From: Unio delphinus
Lineage: Eukaryota > Mollusca > Bivalvia > Unionida > Unionidae
Assembly (NCBI GenBank): GCA_029339505.1
Contig: JAQISU010000163.1
Location: forward strand, 1,798,001 to 1,862,000
Reading direction: 5' to 3'
DNA length: 64,000 nucleotides
Shown here: in pieces, positions 1 to 11,800 of the stretch
Layout: every line of letters starts with the position of its first letter
How positions within the stretch are numbered: position 1 is the first letter of the stretch
The notes under the pieces: generated by a model
The model's input: only the letters and a program-made list of their open reading frames with translations
What the model was told of the DNA's origin: nothing
Database searches by the model: none
Made by a program: the position numbers and the translations under genes

Positions 1-189
1 TATTTCCATCAAAAAGTATAATTTAAAATACCACTATAATTATAATTCTATGAGGTTATAATCACTTTTGTTTCTTTCTGATTTCTGTTTTAATTATGGA
101 TATGTGCACATTATAATTTCTGGAGGCACATTAGTAGTCAATACATGTGAATAATCAGATTAATCAGCATGTGGATAATCAATGTTTTA

Positions 190-405
190 CTGTAACTGTC
201 ACCTTTCCTGCTTTTCTCACTTAGCACAGTCAAACACCTGAATCTTGTATTTTCATACTTCTGCGATGACTGTTTCGACTTTGGGCACGATAAAACATTA
301 AAACTGTCACCTTTCCTGCTTGTCTCACTGAGCACATACAAATACCTGAATCCTGTATTTTCATACTTCTGTGATGACTGTCTGAACTTTGGGCTGATGT
401 ACATC
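190..405. repeat. Tandem duplication, about 112 bp unit
   Basis: Two diverged copies sharing ACTGTCACCTTTCCTGCTT and TGTATTTTCATACTTCTG. The minus open frame across it (138-404) is explained by the duplication and shows no motif. Confidence 0.75.
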
Positions 406-778
406 TTGTACTTCTAAGTCATTCTTGGTTCACAAAAATCTCAAGGATAGAGCTTATGATTTTTCGGTATGGGTTATCACAGACCGTATCACATATGTTG
501 GGTATATTTCATGAAATTTAAACTTGTTCAACAATATGGCAGGTTTAACCATTACTTGTCATCCATGGCCCAAAGAGAGATACCGAAATTTATTTCCTTT
601 TCTGATTTGAAAACTGGTTTTTAAATTTACAAATGAAAAAAAAGCATTACTTCTGGCATCCATGCTATAATTTATTTTAAACTTATTTGACCAGAACATA
701 TTTTGTATTGCTTCATCTGAAAAACAGCTTGTAGAACCATAATAAATCAGCCTAAATCCAAGATTAGAACCAAATTAA

Positions 779-1472
779 CTCATTCGTCCCCAATCCCATA
801 AATACGCGTGATCTGGTTTCTGCATTTAATGGCCAATCTGGCCAATAGTTGAAGTTTGTTGACTGCATTTAATGGCTGATCCCATCTTTCATCGCTCTAA
901 TTGGTTACCAATATTAACCAATCAGAAATGATTTTACTTTTCTTTGTGCAAATTTGAATTGTTCAGAAACCAAGGGTTACTAAGGGAGAGCAGTTTCATA
1001 AGGCATGTTCTGTTCATGAAAAATCGTAAGTGATGGCGGACATAAGACTTGATAATGGTGAGAGCGAAAATGAGGAATTTCACTGGTTTAATCTTGAAAA
1101 TAATGAGCAAGCAAACGAAAAATATGTAGGGCAGTTGGATATTTTGTGAGATTTATATTCGGATAAAGAAGTGACTGAGACTAACTCATCAAATAAAGAG
1201 GATACTGATAGTAATGATAATAGAGTTCTTGCAGATCTAGCAAACTGTAGCGATCGTGTCAATTTCATTAATAGTATAGCAATAAGTTGTGAAAGACATA
1301 GACAAAGAGAAGAAATAAATAGAAGAAACAAAATCAGTGTGAAGACAAATTCATTTGGAATAGTTGGTGGATTTGTATATGGATATAAGAAGAGAAATTA
1401 GATAAGAGTGAATGCATGTGCATGATATTTACAAAATTGTCTAAATAGGTAACAGTGCTGGGGCTGAATGAG
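779..1472 (+). mobile_element. piggyBac-like non-autonomous element with transposase N-terminus
   Basis: Flanked by TTAA at 775-778 and 1473-1476, the piggyBac target. Inverted ends are TTAACTCATTCGTCCCCA and, inverted from the right, TTAACTCATTCAGCCCCA. Inside, a plus frame from 1033 reads MADIRLDNGESENEEF and continues after a stop as 1171-1401 (TETNSSNKEDTDSNDNRVLA, then ERHRQREEINRRN). This resembles the acidic N-terminal end of a piggyBac transposase; the catalytic DDD domain is absent. It sits inside the tandem array that continues from 1480. Confidence 0.75.
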
Positions 1473-1479
1473 TTAAACC

Positions 1480-2105
1480 CACCTGAATCAAAGATTACAA
1501 CCAGAATTAATCAGCTTTAATCAAAGATTACAACCAGAATTAATCAGCCTAAATCAAAGATTAGAATTTATAATAAACCTGCCTGAATCAAGATTACATA
1601 TTGACAACCAGAATTAATCAGCCTAAATCAAAGATTAGAATTTATAATAAACCTGCCTGAATCAAGATTACATATTGACAACCAGAATTAATCAGCCTAA
1701 ATCAAAGATTAGAATTTATAATAAACCAGCCTTAATCAAAATTACATATTGACAACTAGAATTAATCAGCCTAAATCAAAGATTAGAATTTATAATAAAC
1801 CAGCCTGAATCAAGATTACATATTGACAACCAGAATAAATCAGCCTTAATCAAAGATTACAACCAGAATTAATCAGCCTTAATCAAAGATTACAACCAGA
1901 ATTAATCAGCCTTAATCAAAGATTACAACCAGAATAAATCAGCTGTAATCAAAGATTACAACCAGAATAAATCAGCCTTAATCAAAGATTACAACCAGAA
2001 TAAATCAGCCTTAATCAAAGATTACAACAAGAATAAATCAGCCTTAATCAAAGATTACAACCAGAATAAATCAGCCTAAATCAAGATTACAACCAGACCA
2101 AACCA
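1480..2105. repeat. Tandem array, 33-bp unit with a longer compound variant
   Basis: Core unit AATCAAAGATTACAACCAGA then ATAAATCAGCCTT. A compound unit with TAGAATTTATAATAAACC and TACATATTGACAACC repeats at 1550-1830. A remnant at 745-774 lies on the other side of the piggyBac-like element. Confidence 0.85.
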
Positions 2106-2169
2106 GCTTGAATCAAACTACATATTTTCCTATATTTTAAGTGACTGATTAGCATCTGACACTTTTTTT

Positions 2170-2431
2170 AACCACATATTTTTGTTGTTGTTGTTGTAGG
2201 ATTTAACACCATTTTTCACCATACGATAGGCTATATATGGCAGCCGGTATTAATGGCGTAGGAAGAACCCAGGAAAACCCCCGGACAGAACCACCGACCC
2301 ATGTGAAACTACTGGCAAGCTTTCTCACATTACCACATTGGCCGAATCTGAGACTCAAACCCACATAGAGTCGATATGGCAGTGATCCTTAACAGAGAGC
2401 ACTTTAGACCACTTGGCCACTCGGGGCCATG
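2170..2431 (-). mobile_element. tRNA-derived SINE
   Basis: On minus the 5' end reads GGCCCCGAGTGGCCAAGTGG, which contains a canonical A box (TGGCCAAGTGG). A B-box-like GGTTTGAGTCTC follows at about 2350. The 3' end on minus is an ACA-repeat (plus TTGTTGTTGTTGTTG at 2182-2197). Pol III-type internal promoter of a tRNA-derived SINE; the body differs from the family at 16907 and 45716. Confidence 0.7.
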
Positions 2432-2651
2432 TCAATGTTTTGTAATTTTATGTTGGAAACACAAGCATCATTTAAAGCCATAGATTATACAGAGATAATA
2501 TATATTCATATAATACATATTAAATCTATAATAAAAAGCCTGTATTACATTAGGAAAATAACATCTCAAAGACTAAATCTATCAAGACAAGCCAAAATTA
2601 CATGAAGATAATTTATGATGATTTTTGGTGTAAGTCCAATTTCATTCATAC

Positions 2652-2804
2652 CTCTTAAGTATATATCAGGAAAGTCATCTACACTAAATAAATTCCAAAG
2701 CATTTCTTAGCATATGACTTGGAAAAGTCCCCATCAATTTTAGAAGTAATTTGCAGGATAGTTTGGTGGATTAGCAGCTTGTTCCTTGCAACAAGTTTGC
2801 GATG
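2652..2804 (-). CDS. GTF3C4: GTF3C4-like exon 14 (apparent one-base frameshift)
   Basis: Acceptor TGTTTTAAG. Reads HRKLVARNKLLIHQTILQIT ... then FSKSYAKKC in one frame. A second frame continues WNLFSVDDFPDIYLR up to a good donor AG|GTATGA at 2652. A one-base shift near 2693-2697 joins them. This could be an assembly or sequencing slip, allele damage, or two separate exons. No further exon is visible to the left, so the gene continues outside the window. Confidence 0.5.
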
Positions 2805-5800
2805 CTTAAAACAAAAACAGACAGTAGAGTCAGTTCACTGTGATCAATATGCTATCTGTCTTTTAGTTCTATATTTTAAAACATTTCTATCATGAGAAAA
2901 GCTTGATAAATAGTGAACCAGTCTTGAAATTCCATAATAAACTAATTTCCTCTAGTGACAGACAAGAGAAATACAAGTGTTATTGGCTCGGATGCATGTT
3001 ACATTCATAGTGTACTTTCCGTGAAAGAGTAATATAGTATAGACTGGATGAAAAGTTAAATATTTCAAGTGAACCTGTCTCATCTGTAAACCATCTGTTG
3101 AACAATTCTGTCAGATCCACAGATGAATGCTGGTATGTTGCTAAAATGCACAGCTGAAAATAAATAAATTCAAGTAAATTAATTTTGTATGGATCAGTTA
3201 GCTTTGCAAAACTGTGAATTATAAAGTTCCAAAACCTGCCACCTAGTTGTCAGAGGCCAGTATGATTGTAAAAATTATACATTATACACACTAAATCTGT
3301 ACTGTCAGTAAGTGTCCATTATGCACAGTATGTCTATAATGCCAGGTGTCCATAATACAAAGTAAGTCTGTAATGCCAGATGTGTCAATTATATACAGCA
3401 AGTCTGTCATGTCAATAGGAATCCATTATGCATTATGTCTATATTGTCAGTAAGTGTCCGTTCTGTCCTGTATGTATGTAATGTCAGTATGTGCCCACTT
3501 TGTCCAGTATGTATGTAATGTTAATAGGTGTCCATTATGTACAGTAAGTCTGTACTACCAGTAAGTGTCTATTATACAAAATCTAATGCCAGAAGATGTA
3601 AATTATATACAGCAAGTCTGTAATGTCAGTAGGTGTCCATTATGAACAGTATGTCTGTAATGGCAATAAGTGTCCATTATGCACAGTATGCCTGTAATCT
3701 CAGAAAGTGTCCACTATGCACATTATGTCTATAATTTCAATAAGTGTCCATTATGTACAGTAAGTCTGTAATGCCAGTGTTTCCATTATGTACAGTATGT
3801 CTGTAATGTTAATAAGTGTCCATTATGTACAGTAAGTATGTAATCTCAGAAAATGTCCATTATGTACAGTATGTCTGTAAAGTCATTAAGTGTCCATTAC
3901 ATACAGTAATTATGTAATGCCAGTAAGTGTCCATTATGCAAAGTAATTATGTAATGCCAGTAAGTGTCCATTACATACAGTAATTATGTAATGCCAGTGT
4001 GTCCATTATGTACAGTATGTCTGTAATGCCAGTAAGTGTCTATTATGTACAGAAAATCTGTGATGCCAATAGGTGTCCATTATGTACAGTATGTCTGTAA
4101 TGCCAGTAAGTGTCTATTATGTACAGAAAATCTGTAATGCTAATAGGTGTCCATTATGTACAGTATGTCTGTAATGCCAGTAAGTGTCTATTATGTACAG
4201 AAAATCTGTAATGCCAATAGGTGCCCATTATGTATAGTATGTCAGTAATGGCAGTAAGTGTCTATTATGTACAGAAAATCTGTAATGCCAACAGGTATCC
4301 ATTATGTACAGTATGTCTGTAATGCCAATAAGTGTCTATTATGTGCAGAAAATCTGTAATGCCAATAGGTGTCCATTATGCCCTGCAAATATATAGCTTA
4401 GCATACTCACAAGAAGTAAAATTTCTACCAATGCTGGACTTATATTCACACAGTATCTCAAATTTATTTTATTTCTCAATAATTCAGCATTGTGTTTAAA
4501 AAGGCTCTGATAAATTCAGCAATTACTATCTGCTAGCTTTGATGTATGCTCAGATGTACTCTATAAACTTGTTGAATCTGGAGAAGGTTTTTAAAGTTCT
4601 ATACAGAACATATCTAGCTTTCATGTATGCTCAGATGTACTCTGTAAACTTGTTGAATCTGGAGAAGGTTTTTAAAGTTCTATACAGAACATACCTAGCT
4701 TTGATGTATGCTCAGATGTAATCTTCAAACTTGTTGAATCTGGAGAAGGTTGTTAAGGTTCTATGCATAACATACCTAGCTTTGATTAATTCAAAGGGTC
4801 ATGAAGCCACAGATAATGCATCATCAAAGGATTTCCTAATTAAGTTGTTCTGTCCAAATTTCTGAAACACCAAAAAATGTTGGGGAATGTGGAAGTCAAG
4901 CAGCATGACACATAGATAAATGTTGGGACTGATGTGAATGTCAAGCAGTATGACACATAGATAAATGTTGGGATTGATGTGAAAGTCAAACTATGAAATA
5001 CAGAAAGATGTTGGGATTAATGTGGAGGTCAAGCAGTATAAACACAGATAAATTTTAGGAATACAGGATTTGAAGAGTATCGAAATAAAGGGGAAAAAAA
5101 CACAACTGTTTTGTGTCATGTCTACCATCTTTCATCATTAGCAAAGCAAGGTCTGAATAAAATCCATTAACTGTTAGAACACTTTTCTTGTCATGGAATT
5201 GATAAGAATCAATGTTAAGTGAGGTACAAACAGTAGAACACAACCATAGTAGGAAGTGTTAAACAATTTACATTGCCAGTGATATTTGCAACAATGAGTA
5301 AGAAATACTTATATGTTATGCCCAAATATATAAATGATGTACCAGGTGATGATGTTGGATGTGAAAGAGGCTTTTCAAACCAAAACATAATAAAGTTAAA
5401 ACAGACAAGCATGTACAAGCAGACCAAAACATAATAAAATAAAACATCAGACATGCATGTACAAGCAGACCAAAACATAATAAAATAAAACATCAGACAT
5501 GCATGTACAAGCAGACCAAAACATAATAACGTTACATCAACAGACAAGGATAAACAAGGAAACCAAAACATAACAAAGTTAAAACAACAGACAAACATGT
5601 ACAAGGAGACCAAAACATAATCAAATAAAACAACAGACAAACATGTACAAGCAGACCAAAACATAATAAAATTAAAACAACAGACAAGCATAAACAAGGA
5701 GACCAAAACATAATAAAGTTAAAATAAAAAGGTTTTCATTTTGGCTGCCATGGTGGCCATTTCATGTATGACAAAAAAATCTTCTGATGGAACTCCTTGT

Positions 5801-8800
5801 TGATATGAATTTCTGTTAAGGAGAAATAGCCACAACAAAATGTTCAAAGTGACTGCTTGGTGGTCATATCAGCACAACCAACTAGAAATCTGACCATTCA
5901 TCCAGGGGCAGTAATAACAAGATTTTCAGTATGATCACCATGGTAACCATACTGAAGTTCATGGCTGCATCATTCTTATATATAACCAAATATTCATCCT
6001 AAGAAGTCTTTTGGAGAAAATGCCAGACAGATGTGACTTTCTGTTCAATATGAGAAAATCCCAGACAGATGTGATGTTTCTGTCCAAGAGGAGAAAACCC
6101 CAGACAGATGTGACTTTCTGTTCAAGAGAAAATCCCAGACATATATGACTTTCTGTTCAAGAGAAAATCTCAGACAGATGTGACTTTCTGTTCAAGAGGA
6201 GAAAATCCCAGACAGATGTGACTTTCTGTTTCAGAGGAGAAAATCCCAGACAGATGTGACTTTCTGTTCAAGAGAAAATCCCAGACATAAGTGAAGTTTC
6301 TACCCAAGAGGAGAAAATACCAGACAGATGTGACTTTCTGCCCATGAGGAGAAAATCCCAGACAGATGTGACTTTCTGTTCAAGAGAAAATCCCAGACAG
6401 ATGTGACTTTCTGACCAAGAGGAGAAAATCCGACAGATGTGACTTTCTGTTCAAGAGGTCATAACAAGATTTTCCAGGTTTCTCTGCCATGATGAATGTC
6501 AGATCTGCATGGACTTGACATTATAAGAATGAGAACCCCAACACTTTGTGATTGAAACATATGCAACAGCAATAGGTTGTATGAATCAGTCAGGAAATAC
6601 CTATCAAATGTAGGTGGTTTTCACCAATTTCTGATTTTCTACAAGACCTAACTACATCAAAATATAATGTTCTCTGATTTTCTGCAGGTACAAGACCTAA
6701 CTACATAAAATATAATGTTCTCTGATTTTCTACAGGTACAAGACCTAACTATATCAAAATATAATGTTCTCTGATTTTCTACAGGTACAAGACCTAACTA
6801 CATCAAAATATAATGTTCTCTGATTTTCTACAGGTAAAAGACCTAACTATATCAAAATATAATGTTCTCTGATTTTCTGCAGCTACAAGACCTAACTACA
6901 TCAAAATATAATGTTCTCTGATTTTCTGCAAGTACAAGACCTAACTACATCAAAATATAATGTTCTCTGATTTTCTACAGGTACAAGACCTAACTATATC
7001 AAAATATAATGTTCTCTGATTTTCTACAGGTACAAGACCTAACTATATCAAAATATAATGTTCTCTGATTTTCTACAGGTACAAGACCTAACTGTATCAA
7101 AATATAATGTTCTCTAATTTTCTACAGGTGAAAGACCTAACTATATCAAAATATAATGTTCTCTGATTTTCTGCAGGTAAAAGACCTAACTATATCAAAA
7201 TATAAGCCTTGGAAGTCTTACTAGACAGCTCATTAGAAATCGTAAATCCAGGTGAACAAATGATTGATGTTTTAAACACGTCACATATTTCACTGAAATC
7301 TTAAATCCTAGTGATTTTTAAGCTATAAACATGTCCCATATCCAATAGGAAATCTTAAATCCTGGTGAGGAAATGACTGAAGTTTCAAACACAGGCAAAA
7401 GGTACGATTCTATTCACCAGATGGGGAAACACAATTTTTGTATAACTCTTTTAAAACATCATACTGGTTTTACTAGAAAGCAAATTTTTTAGTAAATTAT
7501 GTTTCTCCGAGAATACTTACCCGATCACATTACTTTAGGATATTAGCCTGCTACCTCGCGAATCCAGCCCTACCAAAAGACGAAAATTCGTCTTTCCTGT
7601 CTATGTCATATAGACAAAGGGCAATAACTCTTGCCCCTTACCTCCCCTTGCTACCCGCTAGGTGTCGCTTCTTTAGTTTTTAAGCTGAGCGGTATATAAA
7701 ACACGAGGATGCTCGCATGGCGGGGTGGTTGGGAGGGTTTCTTAGTAATGTGATTGGGTAAGTATTCTCGGAGAAACATAATTTACTAAAAACTTTGCTT
7801 TCTCCTTTAAATACGTTCCCCGATCACATTACTTTAGGAGAATAAGTAATAGGAGGAGGGAATGCGGAGCATCCGACCTCCACCCCAGGTATCCTCTAGG
7901 GAATGATGGCTGGATTCCCCATGTGAATGATAACCCGGTCTCCTAATTTTCAATCAGCAACACAGCCCAGGGTCACGTGATATGTGACCCCTTTATACGG
8001 TTAAGAAGATAGTTATTGAAATCTTCTTACCTACGAAAATTTATCTGGCGAATCCAGCGAAGCTAATAGGCTGTGCTGATTGTTGCACATGGGTCTGGTG
8101 GGCGTCTGGGCTGCCAACACCGGACCTACTAGAATCAATGTTTGCCTCTGCGAGTACAAACTTGAAGATAAAACTGTAGAAGGTTGACTCTGCATGTCAG
8201 CCAACAGCTTCTATAAGGTGACTGATTTGCGAATCCTCAGAGTACGCCGAGCGTATAACCCACTTCAGCCATGAAGCAAGGGCTTGAATGGTGATATCTC
8301 ATTGTCCCAGCTATCACCAGAAGAAAGAGGTGCTTGTATGTGACCTGACTCACCTCTATGCATCGAAATGGTGCTAGAGTGCACAAACAGGATCTTACAT
8401 GGCTGTTGATCCTGACTTATCTATAAAGAAAGCGAGCTAATGACGACTTGTTGATCGCCAATGTATGGTAATCTATTTTGGACTACGAAGCCTGGCTGCG
8501 TCAAGAGGACCATCAAACCATCTGATCGGAACGGAAGAGAGTTCGGGTCACTAGAAAGGACATGTAACTCGCTCACCCTGCATGCTGAAGCTAAGACTAT
8601 CAAGAAACCCAATTTGTATGATAGTAGCTTTAACTAATCGTGGGTTAAAGACTCAATACTGTCTGAATTGAGTCATGTTAAAACCCAGGACAGATTCCAT
8701 TTGGAAACAGGGTAAGGGATATAAGTCGATTGAATTTTTAAAGTGTCTAAAAGATCTGACAAATCTTTGTCATGGCTGATAGCACATGTACCAGAATGGC

Positions 8801-11800
8801 GGAATGTGTCTGATATCATGGAGCGGTAGCATTTGATAATAACTGGAGCCAGCTGTTTCTCCTCGAAAAGCCAGAGAAAAGTTGGCCAGTTGATGGATTG
8901 TGACACTCAGAGGAACAATGTGAATGATATGGTACCAGTCCCTGAAAACATGCCACTTGCCCTCGTAAACCTTCAGAGTAGAGGGCCTTCTTGCTCTCGA
9001 GATTCTCTCCGCAATCAAAGATTTAAATTGTTTGTCTTGCAAGGCTGTCTAGACAAGAGCCAAGCTTGAACATAAAGACGGTCCGGACAGGGGTGGAACA
9101 CCCCTGGCCGCGGTTGCTTGCGAATACTTGTGCTGACTGTAATCTTCCTGGGTAGATCTATCGCCTAGATTGAGTAGATCGGAGACCCAGGAGTTGTTCC
9201 ATCTGAGAGGGGCAATCAGAACCATCTGACAGTTCTGACCCCTTAACTTCTGGATTAATTTCAGTACCAAGACCGTGGGAGGGTAGGAGAATGACCACAA
9301 CCCTTCCCAGCTGATTGATCGAGCATCCACGACCCAAGCTTCTGGGTCTGGAACCTGTGAGATGAAAGGTGGACAACTTGCGATTCCACCTTGTTGCAAA
9401 AGATCAATCATCGGACGTCCCCAAAGTGTGTCAACTGGAAGAAAGTCCGATTGATGGAGTGACCATTCTGTGTGAATGACTAGATAGAGTGTCAGCCAAG
9501 ACATTGAGTCTGCCAAAAATGTGTCGGAATTGTACATTGAGGTGGAGATTCTCGAACCAATGTAGAAACTGCCAGCTCAGATTGCACAGGTCTGGTGATT
9601 GGTGTCCCCATGTTTTGAGGCAAGGCACCACCACAAAGTTGTCTGACATAATGAGGGCAGTTTGTAATAAGAGTTGATCCTGCCCGAAATGAAAGGCGCT
9701 GATGACAGCCGTTATTTCTGAAAGGTTGATGTGGAAAGGGCTCGCCCCTGGCACCCACGTGCCGCTGACAGTATCGAAGTCCGGCAACAGGTGGGCACCC
9801 CAACCGTAGGTACTAGTGGCGGAACATACCGTTATCCCCGCTTGGGGTATCTCCAGAGTAATCCCTGTGGACAGCCCACAGGGGTTGTGCCACTGACTCA
9901 AGAATGATCGTATCTCTGGCGTGAGCATGACTGGGATCGAAGGGACTTGAAAAGGGCGAAATTACGCTAGCAACGTCCTTTGTAAAGGGCGCATAAAAGG
10001 ACAGCTGTGCGGAATCAAGTCTGCTGCCGCATTGAATAATCCGAGGATCTGCAGCTCTCTTGCTAAATGTGCATCCTGTTGGAAACGGACTCTACGAGTG
10101 CAATTATCTGGATGATCGCAAACTCTAGGAAGCCTTACCAGATTCAGATCGGGAGAAACTCCACACCCAGATGGACCAAAAATCCGGATTGGACAGAGAT
10201 CAGACTTTATCCAGTTCACGAGAAAGCCTATATGATGTAAAGTGATACAAGATCGTTTCTGCCTTTGAGCAGAGTAGAACTTGACAGATGTTTCTGGAGG
10301 ATGTCGTCCAAATATACTGCCGACGCCATAGATGAAGTCGAGCGGAACAGGGTGACGACGTAATCCATAACCTTGGTACTAGCCCAAGGGCTTAAGTTGA
10401 GGCCAAAAGGAATGACCTGGAACTGATAAACCAAGTCCCGACAAGCACAACGGAGAAATGTCCGCTACTCGTGGGATAGGGACGTGAAATGTGCATCGGT
10501 CATATCTAGACTGACAGCACACCCGTCGGATGGTTTGATCACGCCATCGCCACATTGACTTTCAGGGTGGTTGAGGTGGCTCAGGTCGATGAACAGCCTC
10601 TGGATAAGAAACAGCCATGAATAAAACCGCAGCTATTGCAGGTTTATTAAGATATAAATATATATATATATATATATAAAGGCATCCTTCTCCCGGTCTG
10701 ACGATACATCCATGAAGAGGGGAGAGGAGGACAGAGGAGGGGATGGATAAATGAAGTCCCAAGTCCCTCCGAAATGACCTGAATCACCCAAATGTTTTAA
10801 GGTAATAAAGTGGTCCAGTGGTCCTGAAATTGCAGGTGGCGGCTACCCACAGGTAGGCAGTCCACTGGCGGTGGGCAGGGTATGTCAACGTCTAGAGTTA
10901 GGAGGCGTGAAGGCGGAGAAACTTTGGTTCTTGCCGCCTCTGTATGGTTGCCGTCTAGCTTGATTAGACTGTTGACTCCCAGCATTGGGTTGGGATCTAT
11001 ATTACACATTTGATTATAAGGATCCCTTTTCCCCGGTCCGCCCATCATCCCTCCGCTGTGTCAGGGGATGATTGTTTCGAAACGCCTGCGAAAGTTGGGC
11101 GACGAGTTGGAGGGGCAGTTCCTGAGCTGCCTGCCTCCAAACTTTTTCAATTTTCCCCCAAAGTGTAAAGGTGTCCCAAACTGAGACATCCGTAAAATCC
11201 GAGTACGATGGGGCCTGTGCGACGTGGACCACCTACAGACGTCATGTCGTATCAGGTCGAAGTTGGCAGAAGCAGTCAACGCATTGGTCATAGAATGGTG
11301 AGCTGCCCTGTTAACAACTCTAGCAATCCAGGCCTTCACTTCACAAGCGTGGTCATGGCTGGATTTGCCTAGTGAGTTGGAATAAAAAATGGCTAGTGAA
11401 GTTAAGTCTAACAATGAAGATGTATCGACTACGTTTCGGACTAGCTTTGACGTGGCATTTGAGATCAGTACTGAAGGCGTCTGATAGAGTTTTCGTACCA
11501 GCTACACTAGAACGTCGCTGGAAGTTCGCTTCCTGAATTTTTTTTTTTTTTTTTTCCCCGATTGGCGAAGAAGCAGGAAGGACATCGTCTCTTCCTCCTC
11601 ATTCAAGATCTACAGGTGCTTGAATTGTGTAGTCTTGAGTGGCAGTAGGAGGTTTTGGGCATTCTGAAGTTCCAAACAACCTATAAATCTTTTATTCTGC
11701 GGCCGTGGCGCTAAGCTCAGTCCGGTCCATGACCTGATCTGTGGACGGCTGAAAGTGTTTCATCACACTCACTGTGTGCTGAGTCGTGTTCTGGTCAACT

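Noticed and set aside
3300..4390. CRISPR-like array
   Set aside because: Units are contiguous, diverged repeats without unique spacers, and the genome is eukaryotic.
5215..5706. 163-codon minus frame resembling a membrane protein
   Set aside because: Hydrophobicity comes from an A-rich tandem array read in reverse.
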